From Clostridiales bacterium (GTDB lineage: Bacteria > Bacillota > Clostridia > Oscillospirales > Oscillospiraceae): DNA of 60,529 nt. Shown here in pieces: positions 39,809 through 49,519 of the stretch (the first letter of the stretch is position 1; each line of letters starts with the position of its first letter). A model generated the notes under the pieces. That model ran no database searches and was not told where the DNA came from. It saw nothing but the letters and a program-made list of their open reading frames with translations. Made by a program: the position numbers and the translations under genes. The stretch is taken from contig JAHZGF010000048.1 of assembly GCA_019420945.1 (NCBI GenBank), positions 1 through 60,529 of the forward strand, given 5' to 3'.

Positions 39809-41200
39809 TCATTGGGTCTTGCTGGCTTTGCGGGCGGCCAACTCCTCCATGATCTCAGCGTGGCGCTTCTCGGTCAGCTTATAGAACAGCATGGGGACAA
39901 CTGCAAGGATTATAATTCCAGCACTGACTAGCGTATATACAAAGTGGAAAGAATTTAATACGTTCACCGGCTGTACGGTCTCTTGGGGAATGTAGCCAGT
40001 CAGACCGATTACAGCGGCAACAGCGATACCTGCGACTGCCATGACACACTTGGTCACGAAGCAACGGGTAGAGGTAATCATAGCTTCATTGCGCTGGCCG
40101 GTTTTCCATTCGCCATACTCAATTGTATCCATCATCATCGCGTTGACACAGACCATGACAGCTCCAACGCATACAGTTGAGACAGAAGATGTGGCAAAAA
40201 GTACAATAGCGTTATGATACCCGGCAAAGTAGAGAACGAGGCTGGATATTGTCATGAGCCCGGCAAAGAGAAACATGCAATTCTTTTTCCCAATATGCTG
40301 AGAGAGAAAGGTGAAGATCAATGCGCCTACAACCATACCAACCAGATTAATCAAGTTCAGCACAGTCATATAACCCAGGCTGCCCCAGTTATATACACAA
40401 TAATAATAATTGAGATAGCCTTTCAGCATCATACCTAGCAGGCAAAAGATATTTGAGATTTGGATCAGGAGCAAGGGCTTGTTTTGAAAAATATTTTTTA
40501 GTGCCAGTTTGAGCTCAAACTTCTCACTGTCGTCTGGTACCACATGCTCCCGTACCAACTTGAAGGAAATCAGGTACATGGTCACACCCCAGACGGCAAC
40601 AGCAAGTGCAAGGAAAAAGTAAACATACCAGTTAAATTCGCCAAAGAAGGCCAGTGCCATTGGCATCACTAATCCAATAATTCCAGTAATGGTATTGGAC
40701 GCGGTGGTAGTGAAGCCAACGATTTCCGAGCGCTCTTTCGTATTGCTGGTCATGGCCGCAGGCAAGCTCCAGAATGGTATATCCACGGAGGTAAACACAA
40801 TACTGCCTGTGATGATATACATAATACCTGCAAAAATGCACAGTCCGATGGTGCCGATATCGGGCTTAAAGAAAGAGAGTGCTAAACAGATCCCCATAAG
40901 AGGACCTGAGCGGAGAAGCCACGGGCGAAACCGGCCCCACTTACTCCTAGTACGGTCTGCAATGATACCCATAGAGATATCGGTAAAGGCGTCAAAGAAT
41001 CGAGCCCCACCAAAAAGGAACGCTAGGAAGCCGGCGGGCAGCTTTAGAATATCCGTTAAAAACGGAGTAGTCCAGGTAGACCACAAGGTATACATAGAAT
41101 CATGCCCGAGTACACCAATTGCGTGGCCGAGCTTTTCCTTCTTGGTACATTGCCTTGGTTCTTCCTCTAATTTAGCTTCCTTAACGACTTCGGTAGACAC
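39809..41200 (-). CDS. GPH/MelB-family sugar:cation symporter
   Basis: A 463-residue, 12-helix transporter of the glycoside-pentoside-hexuronide family. It opens at a GTG with AAGGAGGG 8 bp upstream. Segments such as FAFLFGGARFFDAFTDISMG-like helix 2 (LAFLFGGARFFDAFTDISMG) and DRTRSKWGRFRPWLL carry the cation-site Asp residues and the conserved basic loop. It is the only transporter in the operon. It is predicted to import the released sugar (galactosamine or a small galactoside) unphosphorylated, which fits the kinase gene at the operon start. Confidence 0.87.
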   Translation of the reverse strand: MSTEVVKEAKLEEEPRQCTKKEKLGHAIGVLGHDSMYTLWSTWTTPFLTDILKLPAGFLAFLFGGARFFDAFTDISMGIIADRTRSKWGRFRPWLLRSGPLMGICLALSFFKPDIGTIGLCIFAGIMYIITGSIVFTSVDIPFWSLPAAMTSNTKERSEIVGFTTTASNTITGIIGLVMPMALAFFGEFNWYVYFFLALAVAVWGVTMYLISFKLVREHVVPDDSEKFELKLALKNIFQNKPLLLIQISNIFCLLGMMLKGYLNYYYCVYNWGSLGYMTVLNLINLVGMVVGALIFTFLSQHIGKKNCMFLFAGLMTISSLVLYFAGYHNAIVLFATSSVSTVCVGAVMVCVNAMMMDTIEYGEWKTGQRNEAMITSTRCFVTKCVMAVAGIAVAAVIGLTGYIPQETVQPVNVLNSFHFVYTLVSAGIIILAVVPMLFYKLTEKRHAEIMEELAARKASKTQ

Positions 41201-41287
41201 AAAATTTCCCTCCTTGTTTCTTCCTCAACGAGTTGCGGGGCAAGCGCGAATAACCTTGGCATGGGTCCCTGTGGCTCTTGCATTTAT

Positions 41288-42670
41288 TTAATGATACTCC
41301 GGCAACCAGTCGCCGTGGGCCTGTATGAGGTCGTCCACAAGGCTGCGGATCTCATCGATGGTCAGTTCGCTCCCGGCATGGGGGTCCAGCATGGCGGCCT
41401 GATAGATGTACTCCTTCTTCCTGGTGAGAGCGGCATCTACGGTGAGCTGGTGCACCTCGATCTGCCGCCGATTCAGCGCGGCGAGCTGATTGGGAAGCGG
41501 CCCCATGTGGCAGGGGGAGAGATGACCCTCGTTTACCATACAGGAGACTTCCACACAGGCATCGAAGGGCAGGTTGTCAATAAGCCCAGTATTGAGAACG
41601 TTACCAGCAAATCCAAAGGTTCTGCCGGTCTCCAGTGCCTCGATGATGCCGGCGGCGTACTCGCTGCTCCTCGTGTGGGTCAGGTTCTCATTGTGGACCA
41701 GATGCTCGGCCTGCTGCTTCCACCGCGCAATCTGATCGCGGCAACGGCGGGGGTACTCATCCAGAGGGATGTGAAAGCGGTCGATAAGCTCAGGATGGTC
41801 CTTTTTGATGAACCAGGGGTAATATTCGCTGCTGTGCTCGCTGGATTCTGTGACGAAGTAGCCGAACTGCTTCATGATTTCGAAGCGAACCATATCATGA
41901 TGATTATCAGGAGTAAACTGCTCGGCCACTGACGGAATTCTGTCCGCATACTCAGGATGTAACTCACGCAATGCAAGCGTGGGGGCGTAAATTGGTCCCT
42001 CCTGGGCACGCTTGCGGATGATGGGATAGAGATCCTCGCCGTTGCGGCTAATCTCTAATAGCCAGGCCATGTGGTTGATGCCCGAAATCTTGTAAGAAAC
42101 GCCGTCCCAGGGCATGCCAAGCTCGGCGAGGAGTTCAGGTACACAGGCCTGGTGGGAGTGGCACAGACCAACTGTATTGACAGAACTGGCTCGGAACATC
42201 GCCAAGCATAGCATGGACATGGGGTTTGTATAATTGATGAAGAGTGCATCAGGACAGACCTTCTCCATGTCTTTCGCAAAGTCCAACATTACAGGGATGG
42301 TGCGCAGTGCCCGGAACATTCCACCGATGCCGTGCGTATCTCCGATCGTCTGGCGCAGTCCATATTTTTTGGGAATTTCAAAGTCTGTAATCGTACAGGG
42401 GTCATATCCTCCCACTTGAATGCAGTTAATGACGTATTTTGCTCCACGTAAAGCATCCAGCCGGTCTGCATATTTGACGACCTTAGCCTTTCCGTCGTTA
42501 GAGTTCCGGTTAATATTAGAAAGCATCATATAGGACTCTTCCAACCGCTGATGGTCAATGTCATAGAGCGCATACTCAAACTCGCGCATAGCATCCGTCG
42601 TAATGCAGTCGCCTAAAACATTTTTTGCAAAGACGGTACTGCCTGCGCCAAGAAATGTAATTTTATCCAA
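41288..42670 (-). CDS. GH4 glycosidase, MelA-type alpha-galactosidase
   Basis: A 460-residue NAD- and Mn-dependent glycosidase. The dinucleotide loop FLGAGSTVFAKN is at the N-terminus, NYTNPMSMLCLAMF follows near 145, a metal-binding Cys lies in GLCHSHQACV and a His in GINHMAWLLE. The start is a TTG with AGGAGGT upstream. There is no signal peptide, so it acts inside the cell. GH4 enzymes cut alpha-galactosides, alpha-glucosides or 6-phospho forms; the MelA-like features favour alpha-galactosides. In this operon it may process imported alpha-linked disaccharides, but its real substrate is open. Confidence 0.85.
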   Translation of the reverse strand: MDKITFLGAGSTVFAKNVLGDCITTDAMREFEYALYDIDHQRLEESYMMLSNINRNSNDGKAKVVKYADRLDALRGAKYVINCIQVGGYDPCTITDFEIPKKYGLRQTIGDTHGIGGMFRALRTIPVMLDFAKDMEKVCPDALFINYTNPMSMLCLAMFRASSVNTVGLCHSHQACVPELLAELGMPWDGVSYKISGINHMAWLLEISRNGEDLYPIIRKRAQEGPIYAPTLALRELHPEYADRIPSVAEQFTPDNHHDMVRFEIMKQFGYFVTESSEHSSEYYPWFIKKDHPELIDRFHIPLDEYPRRCRDQIARWKQQAEHLVHNENLTHTRSSEYAAGIIEALETGRTFGFAGNVLNTGLIDNLPFDACVEVSCMVNEGHLSPCHMGPLPNQLAALNRRQIEVHQLTVDAALTRKKEYIYQAAMLDPHAGSELTIDEIRSLVDDLIQAHGDWLPEYH

Positions 42671-42704
42671 ATGAGTAACCTCCTATTTTATTTGGAATGA
42701 AACA

Positions 42705-45700
42705 TTATGCCTTAGTGGTATAAGTCAAATAATCCAAATCAATAACCGGAGTATCGCACACAATGCGGATCGTGTGCGAACCGGCTGGTAGATCAGTCTT
42801 TTGAAACAAAAGCTTTCCCACAGCCGCAGCTCCGTTAACATTTACCTGCTGCACAAACTCATTATCGATATAAACGCTGGCAACACCGAAGTTGGAATCA
42901 TTTTGTCCATACCAACGGATTTCGCTTCCAGTAAATTCGAACTCGACCGAGGCGCCGGCACTAATGGCATAACGGGCGGTTCCTTCCTGAAAGACGTCAT
43001 GATAGTCATCATTCCATACGCCTGTATACACCAGTTGGGCGTCCATTGCATCAACAGTAACCGTCGTCTCCGGCGGCGTTGGTTGATCTTGCTCTGGTAG
43101 ATAAGAAATATAGTCCAAATTGATGTTCCAGGCGTTTTGTACAAGGCGAATGGTATGTTCTCCTTCCTCCAGTCCCGTACGCTCAAACATTAGCTGCCCA
43201 GTTGCTTCCTGGCCGTATAGGATTATGTTTTCCACTAACTCTCCGTCTAAATAGACATCTGCAGTGCCAAAATTGAAGCTCATCTCTGCATACAGGCGTA
43301 CGGCTGTACCACGGAAAGTCAGTTCAGCATAAGCGCCGGCTTCGTCTGTGCGCATTGCGTTTCCCATGTAGAACTCGCTGTTGTGATACTCTTCCCAATT
43401 CCCAACATAAGTGATCCGATCCGAGAGCGCATCGACCTTTTCATAGATGGGTTCAAGGGTAGCAGCTTCATATGCAAAGCGGTCAATATCAATCACTCCG
43501 CTCTTGCACACAATTTTAATGGTATGCTCGGCAGCCGGAAGATCAAGCGCTTCAAAAAGACATACGCCTGCTTCTGCGGCCCCATTCGCATCAACTGTTG
43601 TTTTCAGTTCATCGTCCAAATAAACTTCTGCCGTGCCAAAATTGGTATCCCTCTGGCCATACCAGCGAATGGAAGTTCCAGTAAAGGAGAATACAACCGA
43701 AGCATCCGTACTGTTGGTATAACGTGCAGTCCCTTCGCTGAAAGATGCGTTGTTGTCATCATGCCATGTCCCTGTGTAAATAAGAGCCTCGTCTCTGTCA
43801 TCAACAGAGGTGAAACCATAATCAGGGTCAACAGGTTCTGGATCCGGTTCCGAAATTTCCACCGCTTTAACCAGTAGATAGTCGGAAAAACGTGTATTGA
43901 ATACAGCGTTATCACCCATCAGGTTTGTTGCCACGACACGATCATTGACATAGTCAACAATCCTATACATTTTATTTGGATCTAGCCCCTTCAACTCAAT
44001 ATCTGGATAGCCAGTGGGGCTATATTTGCTCCCATCTTTGTAGAAGGCATAGTACATAACCCCGTCTTTCTCCACCACATAGGTTTCGTAAGGGTCAAAA
44101 CCATAACTGTAAAGATCGCCAATAAACCGGCCTTTCTGCAACTGAACTGTATCCGCAATCCCAAGCCATTTTTCATATTCTTCCTTGGCAGTACCGCTAA
44201 GGTCACGTTTTTCAATGAGAACAGAGCCCGTACCGACGGCACTTGGATACCAGATGTTATTGTGGTCGGCTGTAACAGGGAAATAATCTCCCATCAGTGC
44301 CTTGTAGGCTTTCACGCGTCTCCTTGTTTGATCCACAGAAGTGGGGTCAGCCGTAGCAATCTGTGTCATATATGGTAAACTATAGTAGTCCTGGGGCGTA
44401 CCGCAGTTGCACAACAAATTGAACACATTGGGGTCGTTGGCCACCATAGCCTCATAAGAGACGCGGTATATCTCGGATTGCTTTTCAGTGGATTCTTCTG
44501 GCGAGGCGTGGTTATGTGCAGGATTGTAGCATTCAGGCATACTCCACACATAATCTCCCTTGAAGCCATCGAACCCCCAATCATTCATTGCACGGTTTAC
44601 AAAGTCAACTTGGCTTGCAATCGCACCATCCGCCATAGGGCAAAGTGCATATCCCAAGCTGGGATTGGTCCCACCACCAGGAGTAGGAAGCCTTGCAGGT
44701 CTTCCATCTGCATCCATAACGAAATATTCAGGGTGTTGCTGATAGAGTATACTATCGATCCCGCCGTCACAAGGTCTCCACCAAAGGAGTGCAGTCATAC
44801 CATGCTCATGAATTGCATCTGTCAGCCGCAACGCATCGGAGGCTCCATTTGGAAACTTTTCTGGATTTAAGGCCCAGTCTCCTGCATTGGTATACCAACC
44901 ATCATCCAAAGTGATCTGCTTGACTCCGGCTGCCTGAAGTTCATCCAATTTGCCGATTATTAAGTCGATCGTCCAGTTAAACCCCCAGCCCCAGCTTTCC
45001 CATCGGAGATCATAGCTGCTATCAGGAATATCCCCAGGTGCAGGCATAATCACGCCCAAGTGATCCATTGCATTTTTGTAACCTCTCAAGCCGTTATAAT
45101 AGTCACCCGGATGGACTACAGCAAAGCTCTCACCAATTTCGATCACGCTTCCGGCGGCAATGACTTTGCCTGGCCACCCGATAGAAACTTGAGCTGAATC
45201 ACTGGTTTCCTGAACCGGAGTATGTACCTCCCTTCTGGTTGCAGAAGCATCGCCAACGGTAATCCCTCCATCAGCAATGTAAATATCTGACACAGGAATA
45301 CTTGCAGCCGTGTCATCCTGTTTATTCTCCCTACTGAACTTGCCAGAGTCGGTCAGGTCAATCTTTTGAAGCGTATCATAGTAGTGCATCGGCCCCTCAC
45401 CGCCGCCGTTATAGCTCCAGATACGATCTTCCGCACCATAAAGCTCATACACACTGCCAATGAACCAAGACACTTCCACATCAGAAGCTCCTGCCTCATA
45501 GGATGTTGCAGTATATACCACACCCTCCTCGATATCAGAGGTCTCCAGCACATAGGTACGAATTAGGCCCGTGCTCATGCTCTGAGAGGTAATGGTCATT
45601 CTCTGACCGCTGCCCATCACTCCGCTGGTGCTCTGCTCCACATCACATGAAATATGGCTGAAGTCCTGAACCTCCTGCCCTCCAATCACTGGCCCTCCCA

Positions 45701-45941
45701 ATGGAGAAGGCTTGCTCATCTGGATAAGCCCAGATCCCTCTGTGCGGTACAGAGTGATTGTCTGCCCGTCCGCGTCATAAGTGACGCGGACGCCATTGCC
45801 GGCAATGGCATAATCACCTTCTGCAATCAGTCCTGCGTTGCCGGTGTCCGTTGCAGGCGCCGCCGCAAAAGAAGCGGTGGGCAAGAGCTGCAGACACAGC
45901 ATCGTACTGAGCGTGAGTGATATGAACTTTTTACCACGCAT
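42705..45941 (-). CDS. Secreted GH36-type alpha-D-galactosaminidase (A-antigen pathway)
   Basis: A 1,078-residue secreted glycosidase. It has a signal peptide (about 1-27), an N-terminal beta-sandwich (about 30-300) and a TIM barrel (about 310-600). The expected GH36 nucleophile is Asp463 (FDGFKGDYVW) and the acid/base Asp532 (TADPTS). Three copies of a module of about 105 residues lie at 718-826, 838-948 and 968-1076, each with a TARYT...FTGxxIRWYGQ core that looks carbohydrate-binding. Size, fold, module layout and the neighbouring deacetylase match the F. plautii galactosaminidase reported to finish A-to-O antigen conversion; that match is from memory, not a search. No cell-wall anchor is visible. 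Confidence 0.85.
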   Translation of the reverse strand: MRGKKFISLTLSTMLCLQLLPTASFAAAPATDTGNAGLIAEGDYAIAGNGVRVTYDADGQTITLYRTEGSGLIQMSKPSPLGGPVIGGQEVQDFSHISCDVEQSTSGVMGSGQRMTITSQSMSTGLIRTYVLETSDIEEGVVYTATSYEAGASDVEVSWFIGSVYELYGAEDRIWSYNGGGEGPMHYYDTLQKIDLTDSGKFSRENKQDDTAASIPVSDIYIADGGITVGDASATRREVHTPVQETSDSAQVSIGWPGKVIAAGSVIEIGESFAVVHPGDYYNGLRGYKNAMDHLGVIMPAPGDIPDSSYDLRWESWGWGFNWTIDLIIGKLDELQAAGVKQITLDDGWYTNAGDWALNPEKFPNGASDALRLTDAIHEHGMTALLWWRPCDGGIDSILYQQHPEYFVMDADGRPARLPTPGGGTNPSLGYALCPMADGAIASQVDFVNRAMNDWGFDGFKGDYVWSMPECYNPAHNHASPEESTEKQSEIYRVSYEAMVANDPNVFNLLCNCGTPQDYYSLPYMTQIATADPTSVDQTRRRVKAYKALMGDYFPVTADHNNIWYPSAVGTGSVLIEKRDLSGTAKEEYEKWLGIADTVQLQKGRFIGDLYSYGFDPYETYVVEKDGVMYYAFYKDGSKYSPTGYPDIELKGLDPNKMYRIVDYVNDRVVATNLMGDNAVFNTRFSDYLLVKAVEISEPDPEPVDPDYGFTSVDDRDEALIYTGTWHDDNNASFSEGTARYTNSTDASVVFSFTGTSIRWYGQRDTNFGTAEVYLDDELKTTVDANGAAEAGVCLFEALDLPAAEHTIKIVCKSGVIDIDRFAYEAATLEPIYEKVDALSDRITYVGNWEEYHNSEFYMGNAMRTDEAGAYAELTFRGTAVRLYAEMSFNFGTADVYLDGELVENIILYGQEATGQLMFERTGLEEGEHTIRLVQNAWNINLDYISYLPEQDQPTPPETTVTVDAMDAQLVYTGVWNDDYHDVFQEGTARYAISAGASVEFEFTGSEIRWYGQNDSNFGVASVYIDNEFVQQVNVNGAAAVGKLLFQKTDLPAGSHTIRIVCDTPVIDLDYLTYTTKA

Positions 45942-45998
45942 TTCCGAGTCCTCCTTCTCTATAATCCTTTGTGTTGAAAGTCGCCTGCTAGAATCGCT

Positions 45999-48317
45999 TT
46001 ATTCTCCCACATACGAAAAATAGTCGAAGTCAACCACCGGAGACACACAGACGATGCGGATGGTATGCTTCCCATAGGCCAGACCGTCCGCCTCAAATAG
46101 AAGCTGCTGAGCCGCCGCCGGCCCATACACATTTACCTCCCCTGCCAGAACGCCGTCCACGTATACCTCCGCAGCGCCGAAATTTACATCATTTTGACCA
46201 TACCACCGAATGGCCGTCCCCACAAATGTGAACTCCACGGACGCGCCGATCTCGTTGGTATAACGGGCCGTCCCTTCATAAAAGCTTCCGTTGCTGTCGT
46301 TATTCCATGCACCCGTAAACACCAGGGAAGCATCCCGGTCATCCACCGGGACATATACGGGCGCAGGCTCGATTGGACCATACGCATACACATTGAGTTC
46401 GGCGGCAGTACCGAACCCACCTGCGCCGGCAATCGCCTTGAGCTCCAGGCCGACGGCTTCTACCGGTGCAAAGCTCACGGTTTTATCCTTGGCATCGAGC
46501 GCCCAGTCTGAGCCGGAGGCGACTAGGTCCTTGCTGCCGTCCTGGTGGATGGCGTACAGCTCATACTCCGAAATTATGCCATTTGTCCCGTTTTGACGTG
46601 GGGTATAGACGAAGCGGCCGACGGTATAGGGCTGGTCAAAGGAAACGGTGATACTCTGCGGCAGTTCATCTTTGGGAGCATAGTTGGTATGCCATATTGT
46701 GCGGACGTTTCCATCGAGGACATTGGAGGCGGGGCCCTCCGTCGTCCCGCCGTAGACGCTGGTGGCGGTTGCCGTCATATTGGACTGGGGAATCAGCGTG
46801 TACGGATTCTCCACCACTGCAATTTCAAGGTCGTCGGACAGGCCCTCCCGGGTCTCCGCCATGATGCGCGCTGAACCGACAGAAACGCCTGTAATGGTTC
46901 CAAACTCATCCACCGTCGCCACATCCGGATCACTGGAGGTATATTTCACGACCTGATCAGAGGTGTCCACAGGCGCGAAACTGGTTTCCAGCTTCATGAC
47001 ATCCCCTGTGGGAAGGGAAGTGGTCTCAGCACTCAGCATAAGGGAATTGCCGGAAACCAGGGCGGGCGTCGTGTAGCCGGGGTCATCCAGCAGCACGCGC
47101 ATCATCTCAACAAAACTGTTTTCCGCATAGCCGATCCTCCAGATGCGGTCATCCTCACTTTTGGCCTGAATGGTCAGATTCCCGGAGGAATCCGCGACCA
47201 TCTTGTTATTGGTGTTCTTCTGCAGGGCACTGTACCAGACGCGCATGGTACCATCTCCGGCGGAACTGCCTGGCTCATAGTAAAAACTGGAGCGATAGAT
47301 CTGGAAATCATCCCAACTGCCGTCTGGCCCGGGGGACAGCAGGGGCTTGGTGCCCACCTGCGCCCAGTTGACTCCATCCTTTGATGTGGTCAGGTGCAGG
47401 ACAGAGCCATCCGGATTTCGGCCGGCAAAGCACTGGGAAATACAAACAAACTCCTTCAAATCTGGAACATACTGGACATCCTGATGCCAGGGGGCCAACT
47501 GCTGCCCATTCTCGTCAAGCCCCAGGAAGCCGTTGACGCGGACTGGCTCACCCCAGGTGATCCCGTCGTCCGAATAACGCATTTCCACGAAGTTCGCCTG
47601 ACCATTCTGATACCCCACGTCGCCGGTATTGTTGGCCCACAGGATGAACACATCCCGGAAGTCATCGTAGACAATAGTGGGAGAGAGCATATCGTAGCGG
47701 TCTGGAGAAGCAATGGCGGTAATGAAGTCATCCTCTCCATCCGCAACCTGACGCTCCGCGTCGGAGGTGGGCTTCGACCATACGCGGGTCATCTCATCAT
47801 AAGTCACGGGGACGCCCCAATGTACGCCGTCATAGGAAATCCGCAGCCGGACTTCGGCCCCAACGCCTCCGCCCTGGTCATCCGCCCAGTTCCAATAGGC
47901 CATCATGGCATCGTATTCCGCGTTATAGACCATATCAGCGTCGCAGTTGTGGTAGCGGGTGCTGGGCGGCTGCGGCTCAATGGGATTGGAAAGCCCCTCC
48001 GGTTCTACCCAATGCACTCCGTCGCTGGAGGCAACGATGGACGGGTTTTCGTAGATGGAGATCCGCATCACGTTGGGCGTATAAACGGCCCAATAGCGAT
48101 AGCCGTTCCACGGTTCTTCCAGGACAACTACGTCCGGGTGAGTCACCTGGTCATCGGCATGCGCACTGTCGCTGTAATAGGCGGGAAAATCCTGATATCC
48201 GGGGGCCTTGTTCAATGCGGACTCGCTGGAGTCTGCCGCAAGCGCCGCGGTTGGAAATAACTGGGCCGTCACGAGTAGGCCCGTTAGAAGCGAAACAGCT
48301 TTCCTTCGATTTCTCAT
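45999..48317 (-). CDS. Secreted GalNAc deacetylase (A-antigen), beta-propeller type
   Basis: A 772-residue secreted protein. It has a signal peptide (about 1-28) and a five-bladed propeller (about 45-415) with Asp-box-like SxDGxxW repeats (SSDGVHW, SYDGVHW, SDDGITW, SKDGVNW). A Big_2-like domain (about 424-501), an F5/8C/CBM32-like domain (about 515-646) and one copy (660-772) of the module found three times in the galactosaminidase follow. Candidate metal and active-site residues cluster in RYHNCDADMV, APWHQDVQYV and DDFQIYRSSF. The architecture and size match the F. plautii A-antigen N-acetylgalactosamine deacetylase as I recall it. A glycosidase such as GH43/GH117 would be the alternative reading. 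Confidence 0.82.
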   Translation of the reverse strand: MRNRRKAVSLLTGLLVTAQLFPTAALAADSSESALNKAPGYQDFPAYYSDSAHADDQVTHPDVVVLEEPWNGYRYWAVYTPNVMRISIYENPSIVASSDGVHWVEPEGLSNPIEPQPPSTRYHNCDADMVYNAEYDAMMAYWNWADDQGGGVGAEVRLRISYDGVHWGVPVTYDEMTRVWSKPTSDAERQVADGEDDFITAIASPDRYDMLSPTIVYDDFRDVFILWANNTGDVGYQNGQANFVEMRYSDDGITWGEPVRVNGFLGLDENGQQLAPWHQDVQYVPDLKEFVCISQCFAGRNPDGSVLHLTTSKDGVNWAQVGTKPLLSPGPDGSWDDFQIYRSSFYYEPGSSAGDGTMRVWYSALQKNTNNKMVADSSGNLTIQAKSEDDRIWRIGYAENSFVEMMRVLLDDPGYTTPALVSGNSLMLSAETTSLPTGDVMKLETSFAPVDTSDQVVKYTSSDPDVATVDEFGTITGVSVGSARIMAETREGLSDDLEIAVVENPYTLIPQSNMTATATSVYGGTTEGPASNVLDGNVRTIWHTNYAPKDELPQSITVSFDQPYTVGRFVYTPRQNGTNGIISEYELYAIHQDGSKDLVASGSDWALDAKDKTVSFAPVEAVGLELKAIAGAGGFGTAAELNVYAYGPIEPAPVYVPVDDRDASLVFTGAWNNDSNGSFYEGTARYTNEIGASVEFTFVGTAIRWYGQNDVNFGAAEVYVDGVLAGEVNVYGPAAAQQLLFEADGLAYGKHTIRIVCVSPVVDFDYFSYVGE

Positions 48318-48459
48318 ATCCCTTCTATTCCTCCTTTGTAGTCCGTCCTTATCCTGTTAACGACGCCTGATCCGGCAGTTTCATATTTGGAGCTATCCTC
48401 TCCCCTCTGTTTTCAAATCGTTTCTCTCAGACAAGGCAAACGATCCTTGTAAGAAAAAT

Positions 48460-49497
48460 TTACAGGGATATGTAGGCGTCCAGGCCCTTGGGCTGGTCGG
48501 GGTTTCCGCCTAGGGCAATTGCTTTCAGCAGAGCTGTCATTTGCGCGACATAGATGAACAGAATGCCCCATGCGGCGAACTCGCCGACTTCCGGAATCTG
48601 AATATGGGCTGCCGCGTCGTACCTATTTTCTGTGCAGTGGGAAATCGTGACCACAGGGCCGCCGCGCTGAATCACATCTTTCATCATAGCGCTTTGGAGC
48701 TTTTCTTCACCGGGCCGCAGCAACGCGAGAGTCAGAGTCCGTTTTCCACTGACCACGATAGGCCCGTGACGGTAATCCAGCAGATGGAAATAGCGGCCTG
48801 TCAGCATGGAGATCTCCGTAAAGGCGAGGGCGCCCTCCTCCGCGATGCCGCAAATGGGGCCGTCCGCCAGCACCACCACATTGTCCCAATCAAGGTTTGC
48901 GATCTCGGCCAGCACCGGCCGGTACTTCAGCTGAAACGAGGTGCTCTCCCGCATGGCTGCCAGGACACTCTCTCGGAGGCGGTCATCCCTTGCGTATTCC
49001 GCCGCCAGAAGCAGTGTGGAGGCATACAGGTTCGTGACAGTTCGGGTCTGGCAGACACTGTCATCATGGCACCAGTTCAGCGTCAGGTTCAGGTCGCACA
49101 AGGGCATCAGATCATTCCCATCCTCCGTTGTGATGGACACCGCTGGACATCCGTGAGCCTCTTTGATGTGCTTCAGGGCCCATACCATTTCAGAGGTCTT
49201 TCCGGACCGTGAAAGCAGGAGCACGATGCTGCCCTTCACCGTCTCATACCAGAACAGAGGGTCCACAATGTAGTCGCCGGCGGCGATCGCATTTGCGCTG
49301 GTTCCCGGGAGCGACGCAAACAGAGATGCTGTGCTCTTCGCCAGCATATAGCTGGAGCCGCAGCCCAAAATGGTAAACTTCTTTTGCTGGTTTTCCTGGA
49401 AGAACTGCTCCAGATTTTTTTTGTTCTTCTCAAAGTATTGGCAGGTGTAGTTCAGGGACAGCGGGGTATCCAGAATCTCAGCTTCGGTCAAAAACAT
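48460..49497 (-). CDS. SIS-domain sugar isomerase/deaminase, AgaS-like
   Basis: A 345-residue protein with two SIS domains. The first contains ILGCGSSYMLAKSTASL and LLLSRSGKTSEMVWAL; the second contains EISMLTGRYFHLLDYRHGPI, the GlmS/AgaS-type signature with the catalytic Glu/His region. The ATG at 49497 has AAGGAG upstream. It lies 22 bp after the kinase gene. The best fit is conversion of galactosamine 6-phosphate to tagatose 6-phosphate plus ammonia, as AgaS does in the GalNAc pathway. FrlB-like or GlmS-like activities are possible. Confidence 0.8.
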   Translation of the reverse strand: MFLTEAEILDTPLSLNYTCQYFEKNKKNLEQFFQENQQKKFTILGCGSSYMLAKSTASLFASLPGTSANAIAAGDYIVDPLFWYETVKGSIVLLLSRSGKTSEMVWALKHIKEAHGCPAVSITTEDGNDLMPLCDLNLTLNWCHDDSVCQTRTVTNLYASTLLLAAEYARDDRLRESVLAAMRESTSFQLKYRPVLAEIANLDWDNVVVLADGPICGIAEEGALAFTEISMLTGRYFHLLDYRHGPIVVSGKRTLTLALLRPGEEKLQSAMMKDVIQRGGPVVTISHCTENRYDAAAHIQIPEVGEFAAWGILFIYVAQMTALLKAIALGGNPDQPKGLDAYISL

Positions 49498-49519
49498 AAC
49501 ATCATTCTCCTTCGGACAT

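Noticed and set aside
45999..48317. Reading the propeller protein as a sialidase because of its Asp-box-like repeats
   Set aside because: The Arg triad and domain order of sialidases are not evident, and the domain layout and gene partner fit the GalNAc deacetylase better.
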